Shown piece after piece: positions 8,222-15,881 of a stretch of DNA of 57,811 nt. The stretch's first letter is position 1. The number at the start of each line of letters is the position of its first letter. A program made the translations under genes and the position numbers. This stretch comes from an uncultured bacterium (lineage in GTDB: Bacteria > Myxococcota_A > Polyangia > Polyangiales > Houyiibacteriaceae), in the NCBI GenBank assembly GCA_938024995.1, contig CALJDU010000093.1:1-57811 (forward strand). The letters are read 5' to 3'. Below the pieces are notes generated by a model. The model saw only the letters and a list, made by a program, of their open reading frames with translations, did no database searches and was not told the origin of the DNA.

Positions 8222-9931
8222 ATGAGCAACCGCCTTGGAGAGCTCCTCGTCCGCGAGAAGCGGATCAGCCTCGAACAGCTTCGCGCCGCGCAGCAGACCC
8301 AACGTAAAGACCGCGTCACCCTTGGCTATGCCCTCGCCAAGATGGGCTACATCTCCGACCAAGAGATCACGGACTTCCTCAGCCAGCAGTATCGCGTGCA
8401 GGCGATCGATCTCAACGAATACGAGATCGACCGTGAGGTCCTAAAGATGATCACGAAGGACGTGTGCACGCGTCACAAGATCATTCCGGTCTCCCGCGCG
8501 GGCTCTTCGATCATCGTGGCGATGGCGGACCCGAGCAACCTCCACGCGATCGACGACATCAAGTTCCTCACGGGCTACAACGTCGAGCCGGTCGTCTCTT
8601 CCGAAACCGCGATCGCCGCCGCCATCGAGCGCGCCTACGCCGCGCCGGAGATCTCGTACGACGAGATCATGGAGGGGTTCGAGGAAGACGAGATCGAGGT
8701 CGCGTCGGATGAAGACGAAGCGAGCGCGATGGATCTCGAGCGGGCCTCAGAAGACGCGCCGGTCGTCCGCTTGTGCAACGCCATCTTGCTCAACGCGATC
8801 AAGAAGGGCGCGTCGGACATTCACGTCGAGCCCTACGAGAAGGCGCTCCGGGTTCGGTACCGCATCGATGGTGTTCTTCACGAGGAGATGGCGCCGCCCC
8901 TCAAGCTGAAGAACGCGATCGCGTCGCGTCTCAAGATCATGGCGAAGCTCGACATCGCCGAGCGTCGCTTGCCGCAGGATGGCCGCATCAAGCTGAAGCT
9001 TGGTAAGGGCCGCGAGATGGACTTTCGTGTCTCCGCCCTCCCCGTTCTCTGGGGCGAGAAGATGGTCCTTCGTCTCCTCGACAAGTCGAACCTTCAGCTC
9101 GACATGACGAAGCTCGGCTTTGAGCAAAAGGCGCTCGACGATTTCCAAAAGGCGATTCACCAGCCGTACGGAATGGTCTTGGTCACGGGGCCGACCGGTT
9201 CCGGCAAGACGACGACGCTCTACTCGGCGCTCTCGGATCTCAACAAGCCGGACACCAACATCAGCACCGCTGAGGACCCGGTCGAGTTCAACCTCCAGGG
9301 CATCAACCAGGTCCAGCAGCACGAGGACATCGGCCTCAACTTCGCGGCGTCTCTGCGGAGCTTCCTGCGTCAGGATCCCGACATCATCATGGTCGGCGAG
9401 ATTCGTGACTTTGAGACCGCCGAGATCGCGATTAAGGCCGCGCTCACGGGTCACTTGGTGCTCTCCACGCTCCACACCAACGACGCGCCCTCTACGGTCA
9501 CGCGTCTGTTGAACATGGGCGTCGAGCCGTTCCTCGTGACCGCGTCGGTCAACCTCGTTTTGGCGCAGCGTCTCGCGCGGCGTATCTGCAGCGAGTGTCG
9601 CGCCGAGGTGCAGACCGACGAGAAGTCACTCATCGATGTCGGCTTCGACCCGAATGAGCTCTCGAGCGTTCGGACCTTCCGCGGCATGGGCTGCCAGCGC
9701 TGCAACGACTCCGGCTACAAGGGTCGAGTCGCGCTCTACGAGGTCATGCCCTTTGGTGACCGCCTCAAGGAGCTCGTGCTTCAAGGTGCGTCCACGGCGG
9801 AGATCAAGCAGATGATGATCCGTCTCGGCGTGAACTCTCTGCGGATGGCCGGGCTGAGCAAGGTCCAGGAGGGCACGACCACCGTGGACGAAGTCGTGCG
9901 CGTGACCGCTGCGGATGGCGGCAGCCACTAG
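8222..9931 (+). CDS. pilB: Type IV pilus assembly/extension ATPase PilB
   Basis: Hexameric ATPase that powers type IV pilus extension (or a type II secretion pseudopilus) at the inner membrane. 569 residues, the usual PilB length. An N-terminal MshEN/GSPII_E domain (about 1-160, beginning LGELLVREKRISLEQL) is followed by the N2 domain with SDIHVEPYEKALRVRYRIDG and the C-terminal ATPase. Seen: Walker A GPTGSGKTTT (323-332), Asp box near 350, Walker B DIIMVGEIRD (387-396), His box HLVLSTLHTN (411-420), and the tetra-Cys zinc site CSEC and CQRC typical of PilB/GspE. An acidic linker rich in Glu and Asp lies at about 150-178. No other pil genes are in the window. The N-terminal domain resembles Myxococcus PilB, hence the name; GspE is the alternative. 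Confidence 0.93.
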   Translation: MSNRLGELLVREKRISLEQLRAAQQTQRKDRVTLGYALAKMGYISDQEITDFLSQQYRVQAIDLNEYEIDREVLKMITKDVCTRHKIIPVSRAGSSIIVAMADPSNLHAIDDIKFLTGYNVEPVVSSETAIAAAIERAYAAPEISYDEIMEGFEEDEIEVASDEDEASAMDLERASEDAPVVRLCNAILLNAIKKGASDIHVEPYEKALRVRYRIDGVLHEEMAPPLKLKNAIASRLKIMAKLDIAERRLPQDGRIKLKLGKGREMDFRVSALPVLWGEKMVLRLLDKSNLQLDMTKLGFEQKALDDFQKAIHQPYGMVLVTGPTGSGKTTTLYSALSDLNKPDTNISTAEDPVEFNLQGINQVQQHEDIGLNFAASLRSFLRQDPDIIMVGEIRDFETAEIAIKAALTGHLVLSTLHTNDAPSTVTRLLNMGVEPFLVTASVNLVLAQRLARRICSECRAEVQTDEKSLIDVGFDPNELSSVRTFRGMGCQRCNDSGYKGRVALYEVMPFGDRLKELVLQGASTAEIKQMMIRLGVNSLRMAGLSKVQEGTTTVDEVVRVTAADGGSH

Positions 9932-10003
9932 CGAGCCACGGCGCGGACAAGCCGTTCCCAACTGTAGGCAGGCACGAAGGCCGGGACCGCATACTCTTGA
10001 GAG

Positions 10004-11362
10004 ATGCGCTCCCGGCTCTTCTTTTTTCTCGTCTTGGTGCTCGCCACTCTTTCCGGGTGCGGTGATGACGACGGGATGTCGGACGCGTCCGCGGACGCAC
10101 GTATCGACGTCGCGATCGATGTCACCGACGTAGAAGCAGACGTCCCCGACACCGCGCCGCCACCGCCGCCTACGGTTTTGCTCCCGCGCTCGGGGATCGT
10201 GTCCAGCGAGGTCGCGGTTCTGATCAACGACGCCGATCCGCAGTCCGTCACGCTCGGCGAGGCCTACGCCGAGGCGCGCGCGATCCCAGACGCTCACGTT
10301 CTGCGCGTCACGCTCCCGACGAGCGCCGTCCTGTCGCCGGCAGCGTTCGACGAGATGTACACCGCCCTCTCCCCGGCGCTTGGCGACGTGCAGGCGTTCG
10401 CTGTTTCGTTCACCAACCCGCATCGCGTCGGGTGCATGTCGATCACGTCCGCGCTCGCGCTGGGCGCGTATGGAGACGAGCACTGCAACACGAGCGGCGC
10501 GGCGTGCTCCACGATCGCGGCGGTCGACTACTTCCGCTCGACCTCGACGACCCCCGCCGTCGACCACGGCGTTCGACCCGCGATGATGCTTGCGGCCGCC
10601 AACGTCGATGACGGTCTCGCCTTGATCGCGCGCGGGGTCGCCGCGGACGACACCTTCCCGAGCGGCGACGGATACCTCGTGCGGACCACGGACGCGATCC
10701 GCAGCGTGCGCGCGGGCGGCTTCCCCGCGATCGTCGAGCAATGGGAACATGAAGGCGGGCTACGGCTTGAGTATCTCGACACGAGCGACGGCGCGGGTGT
10801 CGACGGCATTACGGGCACCGATGACGTGCTCTTCTACTTCACCGGGCTCCGGCGCGTTCCGGACCTCGCGACGAACACGTACCTGCCCGGCGCGATCGCG
10901 GATCACCTCACGTCCTTCGGCGGCATCGTCCCGGAGAGCTCACAGATGAGCGTGGTCGAGTGGATCGCCGCCGGCGTGACCGGCAGCTACGGGACGGTGG
11001 TGGAACCGTGCGCGATGATCGATAAGTTCCCGCGCGTCCCCTTGGTCATTGAGGAGTACTTTCGCGGCGCGACCTTGGTCGAGGCCTACTGGAAGTCGGT
11101 GCGCACGCCAGGCGAGGGGCTCTTCGTGGGCGATCCGCTCGCGCGTCCCTACGGCGCGCAGGAGGTCACCATCACCGAGGACCAGATCATCATCGAGACC
11201 AACGCGGTCCAACCTGGCGACCGTTGGGTTCTGGAAGGCGCGGACACCGAGGGTCGCCCCTTTGAGTTCATTCAAGAGGTGGCCGTGGACGTGTGGCAGC
11301 GGCAACGCTTAGTGCTGCCGCGGACGAGCGCGCAGATCGTTCGTCTCCGCCGTGACGGCTAG
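10004..11362 (+). CDS. TIGR03790 family lipoprotein
   Basis: Exported lipoprotein of 452 residues. A signal peptide ends in a lipobox (ATLSGC near residue 19), followed by an Asp/Ala-rich and then Pro-rich linker (about 22-55) of the kind common in Sandaracinaceae-like lipoproteins. The globular part matches the TIGR03790 uncharacterised family: an early INDADPQSVTLGEAYAEARAIP segment and late YFTGLRRVP, YLPGAIADHLTSFGG, EWIAAGVTGSYGTVVEPC and PGEGLFVGDPLARPYG. The biochemical role of that family is unknown. The stop shares the palindrome CTAG (11359-11362) with the stop of the convergent gene. It stands alone after pilB, with 72 bases between. Confidence 0.8.
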   Translation: MRSRLFFFLVLVLATLSGCGDDDGMSDASADARIDVAIDVTDVEADVPDTAPPPPPTVLLPRSGIVSSEVAVLINDADPQSVTLGEAYAEARAIPDAHVLRVTLPTSAVLSPAAFDEMYTALSPALGDVQAFAVSFTNPHRVGCMSITSALALGAYGDEHCNTSGAACSTIAAVDYFRSTSTTPAVDHGVRPAMMLAAANVDDGLALIARGVAADDTFPSGDGYLVRTTDAIRSVRAGGFPAIVEQWEHEGGLRLEYLDTSDGAGVDGITGTDDVLFYFTGLRRVPDLATNTYLPGAIADHLTSFGGIVPESSQMSVVEWIAAGVTGSYGTVVEPCAMIDKFPRVPLVIEEYFRGATLVEAYWKSVRTPGEGLFVGDPLARPYGAQEVTITEDQIIIETNAVQPGDRWVLEGADTEGRPFEFIQEVAVDVWQRQRLVLPRTSAQIVRLRRDG

Positions 11363-13464
11363 CGGAACGAGTCGATTAAGAGAGTGAGCGGTTCTTCGAC
11401 CAGCTCGACATCTCGCGTGAGCGCGGCCTTAAGGGCCTTCAGCTGACTCTCCCCCGACTTCCCGCGGACCGGAACGCAGACGCGCTTGTTCGGGGTCTCT
11501 TTGAACATCTCGAGGAATCGCGGCGGGGCGAACGCGCTCCACTTCCCACCCCCGTACCAGCCGACAGTCACCTGCTCGGGAGTGAGATGAACGCGCCACC
11601 CTCGCTCGCGAATGCGCCGCGTGTGAAGATCGCGCGTGAGGTCAAGGCAGAGCGTCCCTTCGGGCTTCATGTCTAAGTACGTCGCGTAGAGCCTCGCCCA
11701 GGCGTCGCCGTGGAAGTCCCCATCGCTCATCTTTCGGACGATGAGCCCCGTCACGTCGAGCGCGGCGAACTGTCCGAGAATCGCGCGACAGTGTTCCTCC
11801 GACATGTTCCACCGATACCAATTGCCCGCGAGCACCCGGAGGCCGGGGAACGCCCCCCGACGCTTCATCACTTGGTTCACCGCCCCGAGAGTTCGGATCG
11901 ATGGAAACGATCCCCGCTTCGGCAGATGTTCGTCCAACGCCCCGAACTCCGCGTAGAGGACGCGCAAGCAGGGCATATTCGAGAGCACGGCAGGGTCGAG
12001 CGCGCCGTAGCGATCTCCGAGCGTGAGCTCTTCGATGGTGCGCCACTCTCGCTGATCAACGGTCTCGTTCACTTCCGCCGAATGCGCGGTCACGCGAACA
12101 CGCGAGAGGAAGCCGCGCTCGAATACACGGGACGCGCGCTCGACCGTCGGAAGCGTGCCGGTCCACTGATCGATGTTCGACTTCAGGAGCTTGTTCGCGC
12201 GCGCCTTCGTCTTGCGCGTGGGGGCCTCCATGCACTGGAGCGAGATGAACTCCCCGCGAGGATCTCCACGGTCCGAGAGCGCGTCCGCGAGTACGAGTCG
12301 CGCGCTGAGCCGAGCGGGCTCGTTCCAGACCGCGCTCCACAAAGCGTCGATGTCGGTCGAGTCGCCGAGCCACGCGGCGACGCGGTCGAGCAGCTCTTTC
12401 GGGGGCGCGGCAGGCGTCTCGGGTGCGGCGCTTTCGATCGCCGAGATCGTATCTTTGTATCCGACGCGCGCGAGAATCGGGACGCTGCCCGGGTCCGCGA
12501 TCCGCGTCAGCAGCGCGACCAGCCGGGGACCTAGATGCCGCCAGCCCGTCGTTTGGTACTTCGTCGCTCTCGCCGCGAGTCCCCGCGCGATTCGCGGATC
12601 GACCGGAAAGGTCTCCAGCGCCTTGATGCGCTCAAGCGCTGGCTCCCACGCGGCCGGCCACGGTGCCGCGAAGAGGCGGGCGACATCCGCGACATCGCGA
12701 CGCGCCGCGAGCGCGAGCCAAACAACCTCCAGTTCCCCTTGCGAGTCCGCCGAGAGCGTCGGGCGGTGGAGAGACTTCCCCACGCGGACGATCGCGTCAG
12801 CAAGCGCTTCGTGACGTGACGCTGCCCACGCCGCGAGCAGTTCTTCTAAGAGCTGTTCCGCGGGCCCCGCGGCGCCTGACCCCGACGTCAGCTGAAGCGT
12901 CTCCAGCGCGCCGTCGAATCGCGCGCGGGCTTGGGCCATCTCTTCGTGATCCCGCGCGGCTTGGATCGCGTCGATGGCGACGGGTCCACATCGCTGAGCA
13001 AGACGAAGAGAGGTCGCGCGGTCGGCTCCGCGGCGGGATCGCAAGCCAAACGGCAGGATCTCGACCAAGGCATCCGGCACCTCCCCGAGACGCTCTACGA
13101 GGTCTTCGATCCCCTCCCACTGACGCTTCTGGGTCGGCAGCCCCGAGCTCACCCCCGCGACGAAGGCGTCGATCACGTACCGATCGAGGCGGCTCGGCTG
13201 ACGCATGAGCGTCTTCGCGAGTATGAACTCTTCATCGCTGAACATCGCGACACCGACGCACCAGCCGACGAGTTCGTCGGGGAGCCGTCCGTCGGGAGGC
13301 GCCCGCAGAAACCGGAGCGCGGACTCCACCCCCGCTCGTCCTCCCACCAGCCAACCCGCGAGCGGACCTTCGCCACGCCTGGCGCGAGCGAGCTCTGCCT
13401 GAACGCTCGCCGGCGCCTTTGACGCGAACGCGCTGCCCCGCCGCTGGGCTTCATCGTTGTCCAC
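11359..13464 (-). CDS. Large protein with TIGR02996-like core, paralogue 2
   Basis: Cytoplasmic-looking protein of 701 residues without signal or TM. The first 360 residues are helical and Ala/Leu-rich, HEAT-like in feel. At about 369-420 there is a segment resembling TIGR02996 (DIDALWSAVWNEPARLSARLVLADALSDRGDPRGEFISLQ), the 'repeat-companion' domain known mainly from myxobacteria and planctomycetes. The C-terminal third has weak leucine-rich periodicity (LRVLYAEFGALDEHLP, LRVLAGNWYRWNMSEEHCRAILGQFAALDVTGLIVRKM). It is a full-length paralogue of the gene at 13760-15877, and a broken third copy lies between them. The GTG at 13464 has only a distant GAGG. Function unknown; a protein-interaction role is the likeliest inference. 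Confidence 0.8.
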   Translation of the reverse strand: MDNDEAQRRGSAFASKAPASVQAELARARRGEGPLAGWLVGGRAGVESALRFLRAPPDGRLPDELVGWCVGVAMFSDEEFILAKTLMRQPSRLDRYVIDAFVAGVSSGLPTQKRQWEGIEDLVERLGEVPDALVEILPFGLRSRRGADRATSLRLAQRCGPVAIDAIQAARDHEEMAQARARFDGALETLQLTSGSGAAGPAEQLLEELLAAWAASRHEALADAIVRVGKSLHRPTLSADSQGELEVVWLALAARRDVADVARLFAAPWPAAWEPALERIKALETFPVDPRIARGLAARATKYQTTGWRHLGPRLVALLTRIADPGSVPILARVGYKDTISAIESAAPETPAAPPKELLDRVAAWLGDSTDIDALWSAVWNEPARLSARLVLADALSDRGDPRGEFISLQCMEAPTRKTKARANKLLKSNIDQWTGTLPTVERASRVFERGFLSRVRVTAHSAEVNETVDQREWRTIEELTLGDRYGALDPAVLSNMPCLRVLYAEFGALDEHLPKRGSFPSIRTLGAVNQVMKRRGAFPGLRVLAGNWYRWNMSEEHCRAILGQFAALDVTGLIVRKMSDGDFHGDAWARLYATYLDMKPEGTLCLDLTRDLHTRRIRERGWRVHLTPEQVTVGWYGGGKWSAFAPPRFLEMFKETPNKRVCVPVRGKSGESQLKALKAALTRDVELVEEPLTLLIDSFR

Positions 13465-13478
13465 CGACGAAGTCGACC

Positions 13479-13745
13479 TCAGTCGACCAGAAGCTTCAAG
13501 GGCTCGGCGAAGAGCAGCTCAACGTTCTCTGTTCCCGCGCCCGCGGCGCCATCGCCGCGAGTCCTCCGCACCGCTCTGGAACCCGCGCGTGAGCGCCTGA
13601 TCGACTGGAGCTCGCCGAACCTCCCGACGCCGACGCACCAGCCGACGAGTTTGTCCGAGAGACGCTCTTGCGGAGAAGCCCGAAGCAACCGGAGAGGTCT
13701 GCGCGCTCTTCGGCGCGCGCGAACCTGCTCCTTTACCGCCGCTCA
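13479..13745 (-). pseudogene. Internally deleted remnant of a TIGR02996-like paralogue
   Basis: Between the two large paralogues the minus strand encodes both ends of a third copy fused in one frame. The N-terminal piece (AAVKEQVRARR, then RASPQERLSDKLVGWCVGVGRF, GELQSI) matches the starts of both neighbours (AVKEALAQAK and ERLSNEVVGWFVGIGMF; DELVGWCVGVAMF). The C-terminal piece ENVELLFAEPLKLLVD followed by TGA matches their last residues (VEIVSEPLKLLID; VELVEEPLTLLID). About 600 codons between are missing. The frame has an in-frame TGA at 13743-13745 just before the homology and no ATG; a TTG at 13688 could start at most 69 codons. This is a deletion derivative of a tandem duplicate. Confidence 0.8.
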
Positions 13746-13759
13746 TCGCAGCGCCTCGG

Positions 13760-15877
13760 TCAGTCGATGAGAAGCTTCAAGGGCTCGGAGACAATCTCTA
13801 CGCCGGCGGGGAGGTCCTTCTTCAACTGCTCGAGCGCGGCCGCACCCGTCTTGCCGCGGACCGGGACGCAAACGCGCTTTGACGTGATGTCTTGAAACGG
13901 CGCGAGGAGCGCCCGCGGCATCTTCGGGTTCCACTTCCCGCCGCCATGCCAGCCCACGGTCACGTCTTCCGGCGTGAGATGGATCCGCCACCCGGGAGCG
14001 CGCAGCCGCCACTTGCCGTCGCCGGTCATCTCCAGACTGACGGTCCCGGCGGGGCTGAGCGCGCGGTAGTTTCGGTAAAAGATCGTCCACTCCGGCTGGT
14101 TGAAGATCCCGACCCGCAGATGCCGAACAACGAGCCCCCGGAGGCCGAGCCGCTTCGGTTGCTGAAGCACCGCGCGGCACTTCTTGACGGTGAGGTTCCA
14201 GTCGAGCCACGTCCCCGCGAGCACCTCCAGATGCGGGAACGCGGAGAGCGGTTCGCGGACGGGTTCGGGGAGCACACCGAGGACGCGAACGGATGGAAAC
14301 GGTCCGTGCTTCGCGATCGCGTCAAGCGACTCGACCCGCGCGTAGAACGCGCGCAGGCTCGGCATCCGCGAGAGCAACGGGCCGATGTTGTCACTTCGCC
14401 AGCGGTCCACCGTGAGCTCCTCGACCGTTCGCCACTCTTTGTGCTTGAGCGCGGCCGCGACTTCCTTCCCGCTGGCGGTGATCCGGAGCCGGGTGAGGAA
14501 ACCGCGCTCAAACACCCGGGACGCGCGCTCCACCGCAGGCAACGGTCCGGTCCACGGATCGATGTTCGCTTTGAGGAGCTTGTTCGCGCGCGTCGTTGTC
14601 TTGCGCGGCGGATCGTCGATGCACTGAAGCGAGATAAACTCGCCGCGGGGGTCGCCGTTCTGTTGAAGCGCATCCGCGAGGACCAAACGCGCTCCAAGAT
14701 CGGCCGGGTCGTCCCAGACCGCGTTCCACAACGCGTCCACATCCGTGCTCGCGTCGAGCAAGGAGGCGACCTGGTCGAGCAGCTCTGCCGATGGGGCCGC
14801 ACGTGGCGCCTTCACGACACGTGCGATCGCGTTGAGCGCGCGCTGGTAGTCGTCCTTGTTGTGGTAGCGGGTCGCCACGATCTGCTTGATCGCGTCCGCG
14901 CTTCCCGGGTCCGCGACGCGTGACAAGACGACCGCCAACGCACGGTGCAACGGGGCGCTGCCCATCGACCGATACTTCAGCGCGGCCTCGGCCAGTCCGC
15001 GGGAGACGCGCGGGTCGCTCGGGAACGCGGCGAGCGCATTGACGCGAGTGAGCGCGGTCTTCCACGCCCCTGGCCACGGGGTGTCGAGCAAGCGATTGAC
15101 GTCGCCTGGGTCCCTCTGCGCCGCGAGCGCCAACCAGGCGGCTTCCAGCTCGCCTTTGGACTTCGCGGAGAGCGCCGGACGCTTCAACGATTGCCCAAGC
15201 GAGACAATGGTATCGCCCAGCGCGTCGTGTCGGCTCTCCGACCACGCCTCGATCAACACGGGAAGGAGCTCGGCGGCCGGCTCCGCGCTTGCGCTCTTTA
15301 GCTTGGATGGTCGCAGCGTCGCGAGCGCCTCCGTCAGTCGCTTACGCGCTTTTCCCTCCGCGCCAGCGACCGCGGCTTCAATCGTCGGGATCGCGTCCGC
15401 GCCGCGCCGCTGCGCGAGACGGAGCGCCACGCCCCGCGGAAGGGAGCGGTCCGACTGAAGGCCGATCGGGAGCACCTCGATCAGTGACGCGGGAACCTCG
15501 CCGATGCGATCGACGATCGTCTCGATGCTCTTCCACTGACGCTTCATCAGCGGAACGTCCGCGAGCACCCCCGCGACAAAGGCGTCCACGATAAACGGGC
15601 CGCACCCCGTGTGACGCTCGCGTTTGATCACGCGCGCGATCGACTGGAGATCGTCGCTGAACATCCCAATGCCGACGAACCAGCCGACGACTTCATTCGA
15701 GAGCCGCTCGGGATGGCCGCGCATCAGCCCAAAGCAAGCCCCGGTGCGCATATAGGCTTCCTTGTGCGCGAGCCACTCTGCGAGCGCGCCGTCGCCGCTC
15801 TTCGCCTGGGCGAGCGCCTCCTTCACGGCGCTCGGCATTCGAGACTCAAAGGGCGCGACCGGCGTTGGCTCCGGTCG
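13760..15877 (-). CDS. Large protein with TIGR02996-like core, paralogue 1
   Basis: About 705 residues, paralogous along its whole length to the gene at 11359-13464. Shared blocks include RLSNEVVGWFVGIGMFSDDLQSI, RQWKSIETIVDRIGEVPASLIEVLP, the TIGR02996-like core DVDALWNAVWDDPADLGARLVLADALQQNGDPRGEFISLQ, RVFERGFLTRLRI, GWRIHLTPEDVTVGWHGGGKWNP and KRVCVPVRGKTG. The WHGGGKW block and the KRVCVPVRGK block near the C-terminus are the most conserved. No signal peptide or TM. The start is uncertain: the GTG at 15877 lies 4 bases after the DUF4340 stop and gives an N-terminus close in length to the paralogue, but an ATG at 15838 is possible. It may be transcribed from the ABC/DUF4340 operon upstream. 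Function unknown. Confidence 0.78.
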   Translation of the reverse strand, partial: RPEPTPVAPFESRMPSAVKEALAQAKSGDGALAEWLAHKEAYMRTGACFGLMRGHPERLSNEVVGWFVGIGMFSDDLQSIARVIKRERHTGCGPFIVDAFVAGVLADVPLMKRQWKSIETIVDRIGEVPASLIEVLPIGLQSDRSLPRGVALRLAQRRGADAIPTIEAAVAGAEGKARKRLTEALATLRPSKLKSASAEPAAELLPVLIEAWSESRHDALGDTIVSLGQSLKRPALSAKSKGELEAAWLALAAQRDPGDVNRLLDTPWPGAWKTALTRVNALAAFPSDPRVSRGLAEAALKYRSMGSAPLHRALAVVLSRVADPGSADAIKQIVATRYHNKDDYQRALNAIARVVKAPRAAPSAELLDQVASLLDASTDVDALWNAVWDDPADLGARLVLADALQQNGDPRGEFISLQCIDDPPRKTTTRANKLLKANIDPWTGPLPAVERASRVFERGFLTRLRITASGKEVAAALKHKEWRTVEELTVDRWRSDNIGPLLSRMPSLRAFYARVESLDAIAKHGPFPSVRVLGVLPEPVREPLSAFPHLEVLAGTWLDWNLTVKKCRAVLQQPKRLGLRGLVVRHLRVGIFNQPEWTIFYRNYRALSPAGTVSLEMTGDGKWRLRAPGWRIHLTPEDVTVGWHGGGKWNPKMPRALLAPFQDITSKRVCVPVRGKTGAAALEQLKKDLPAGVEIVSEPLKLLID

Positions 15878-15881
15878 CACG

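Noticed and set aside
13519..13746. Alternative 75-codon frame starting at an ATG in the paralogue gap
   Set aside because: It overlaps the deletion remnant in another frame; only the other frame carries the homology to the neighbouring genes.
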